Source of the DNA: an uncultured Acetatifactor sp.
GTDB lineage: Bacteria > Bacillota > Clostridia > Lachnospirales > Lachnospiraceae
Direction: 5' to 3'
NCBI GenBank assembly: GCA_934394665.1
Contig: CAKRRS010000060.1
Span: forward strand, 1-16,772
Length of the DNA: 16,772 nt
The notes below the pieces were generated by a model. It had not been told where the DNA came from. It ran no database searches and saw only the letters and a list, made by a program, of their open reading frames with translations. Shown here one piece after another: positions 16,353-16,772 of this stretch (position 1 is the first letter of the stretch; every line of letters begins with the position of its first letter). The position numbers were made by a program, and so were the translations under genes.

Positions 16353-16399
16353 GCGGATTTCAAGGAGAAATGCAGACGGTGTGAAAAGGAGCGGAACAT

Positions 16400-16772
16400 A
16401 TGACAGTGGTATGCCTTGTAATACTGGCAGGAATTTTCTGGGGAGATTTTTTCCTGAAAAATTATATAGAGTCGCATGTGGACGAGAGGGAAGAACGAGA
16501 GCTCTGCCGTGGAAAACTTCTGATCCGTAAGCATCATAACAAAGGCATGATGCTCAATGCCGGACAGAAGAGAAGGCGTCTGGTGGCTGCTGTTTCACTG
16601 GCATTTACACTGATATTGACCGTTGTTTTTATTGTGAGTCTGGGGCATCGGGGCAACAATCTGCTGCGACTGGGTCTGGCGCTGTTGCTTGGTGGTGCAT
16701 TTAGCAATACCTATGACCGCCTCCGCAGAGGTTATGTGGTGGATTATGTAAGCTTCCCGGTGAAATGGCAGG
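16400..16772 (+). CDS. Signal peptidase II-like membrane protease (partial, runs off the window)
   Basis: The first 124 codons are visible from ATG 16400, with AAGGAG (16386-16391) eight bases upstream. The sequence fits the lipoprotein signal peptidase pattern: a first membrane helix, KHHNKGMMLN (44-53) as the N-x-G motif region, a helix at about 62-81, then GGAFSNTYDRLRRGYVVDYV (98-117), which contains the two expected catalytic aspartates, D106 and D115. The known enzyme cleaves the signal peptide from diacylated prolipoproteins at the membrane. The N-terminal region is less typical: a charged stretch (28-39) follows the first helix. It could be the housekeeping enzyme or a paralogue; placement after an XRE-membrane regulator, rather than with the rluD or ileS genes often seen near lspA, leaves this open. 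Confidence 0.8.
   Translation, partial: MTVVCLVILAGIFWGDFFLKNYIESHVDEREERELCRGKLLIRKHHNKGMMLNAGQKRRRLVAAVSLAFTLILTVVFIVSLGHRGNNLLRLGLALLLGGAFSNTYDRLRRGYVVDYVSFPVKWQ

Noticed and set aside
16370..16384. Four-codon ORF (MQTV) after AAGGAG, upstream of the signal peptidase II-like gene
   Set aside because: The spacing to the ATG is only two bases, and nothing suggests a leader-peptide attenuator.
1..16772. CRISPR arrays, tRNA or rRNA genes, intact transposases
   Set aside because: No regularly spaced repeats, cloverleaf or rRNA-like stretches, or transposase motifs were seen on either strand.

Overview
The window looks like a chromosomal segment of a Gram-positive Clostridia-class bacterium, most likely a motile Lachnospiraceae. 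This is an inference from intermediate GC, strong AGGAG-type ribosome sites, a glycine riboswitch ahead of an alanine/glycine:cation symporter, a 7TM-GGDEF protein, chemoreceptors, and an XRE regulator fused to a membrane domain. No phylogenetic search was possible. No tRNA, rRNA, CRISPR array or intact insertion sequence was recognised.

Layout. 1-220: a non-coding stretch dominated by a long imperfect inverted repeat (10-36 with 134-158) enclosing two perfect hairpins, then two smaller hairpins; it may be a MITE-like element or a structured RNA. 370-3453: a large WYL-like / Upf1-type SF1 helicase / PD-(D/E)XK nuclease fusion, a plausible stand-alone defence or DNA-processing enzyme. 3512-3900: the broken 5' third of a MATE transporter gene (one frameshift, 3' end lost), ending against the stop codon of a convergent gene. 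3902-5587 (minus): a membrane diguanylate cyclase whose near-consensus promoter abuts the start codon, implying a leaderless mRNA.

A divergent promoter at 5672-5700 drives a single-aptamer glycine riboswitch (5735-5836) and the symporter (5922-7334), followed by an intact MATE transporter (7399-8733). A repeat-rich AT-rich spacer leads to a Cache-type methyl-accepting chemotaxis protein (8921-10702). A 19-bp-stem terminator and, 12 bases later, a new promoter separate it from a second, unusual chemoreceptor with a polytopic membrane N-terminus (10883-12322). That receptor is followed closely by a cytoplasmic M28 metallopeptidase (12374-14470) and a GNAT acetyltransferase (14561-15196), ending at a terminator. 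Last come an XRE regulator with six membrane helices (15357-16352) and a signal peptidase II-like gene cut by the window edge (16400 onward).

How the parts may work together. Environmental sensing is over-represented: two chemoreceptors and one membrane-bound c-di-GMP synthase with an external ligand-binding region. Glycine import is under glycine control. The pairing of a membrane-embedded chemoreceptor with a peptidase and an acetyltransferase hints at a peptide or amino-acid response, but this rests only on gene order. No unequivocally new system is demonstrated; the strongest candidates for a second look are the nested palindromic element at the left end, the helicase-nuclease fusion, the leaderless cyclase promoter, and the polytopic chemoreceptor with its peptidase neighbour.
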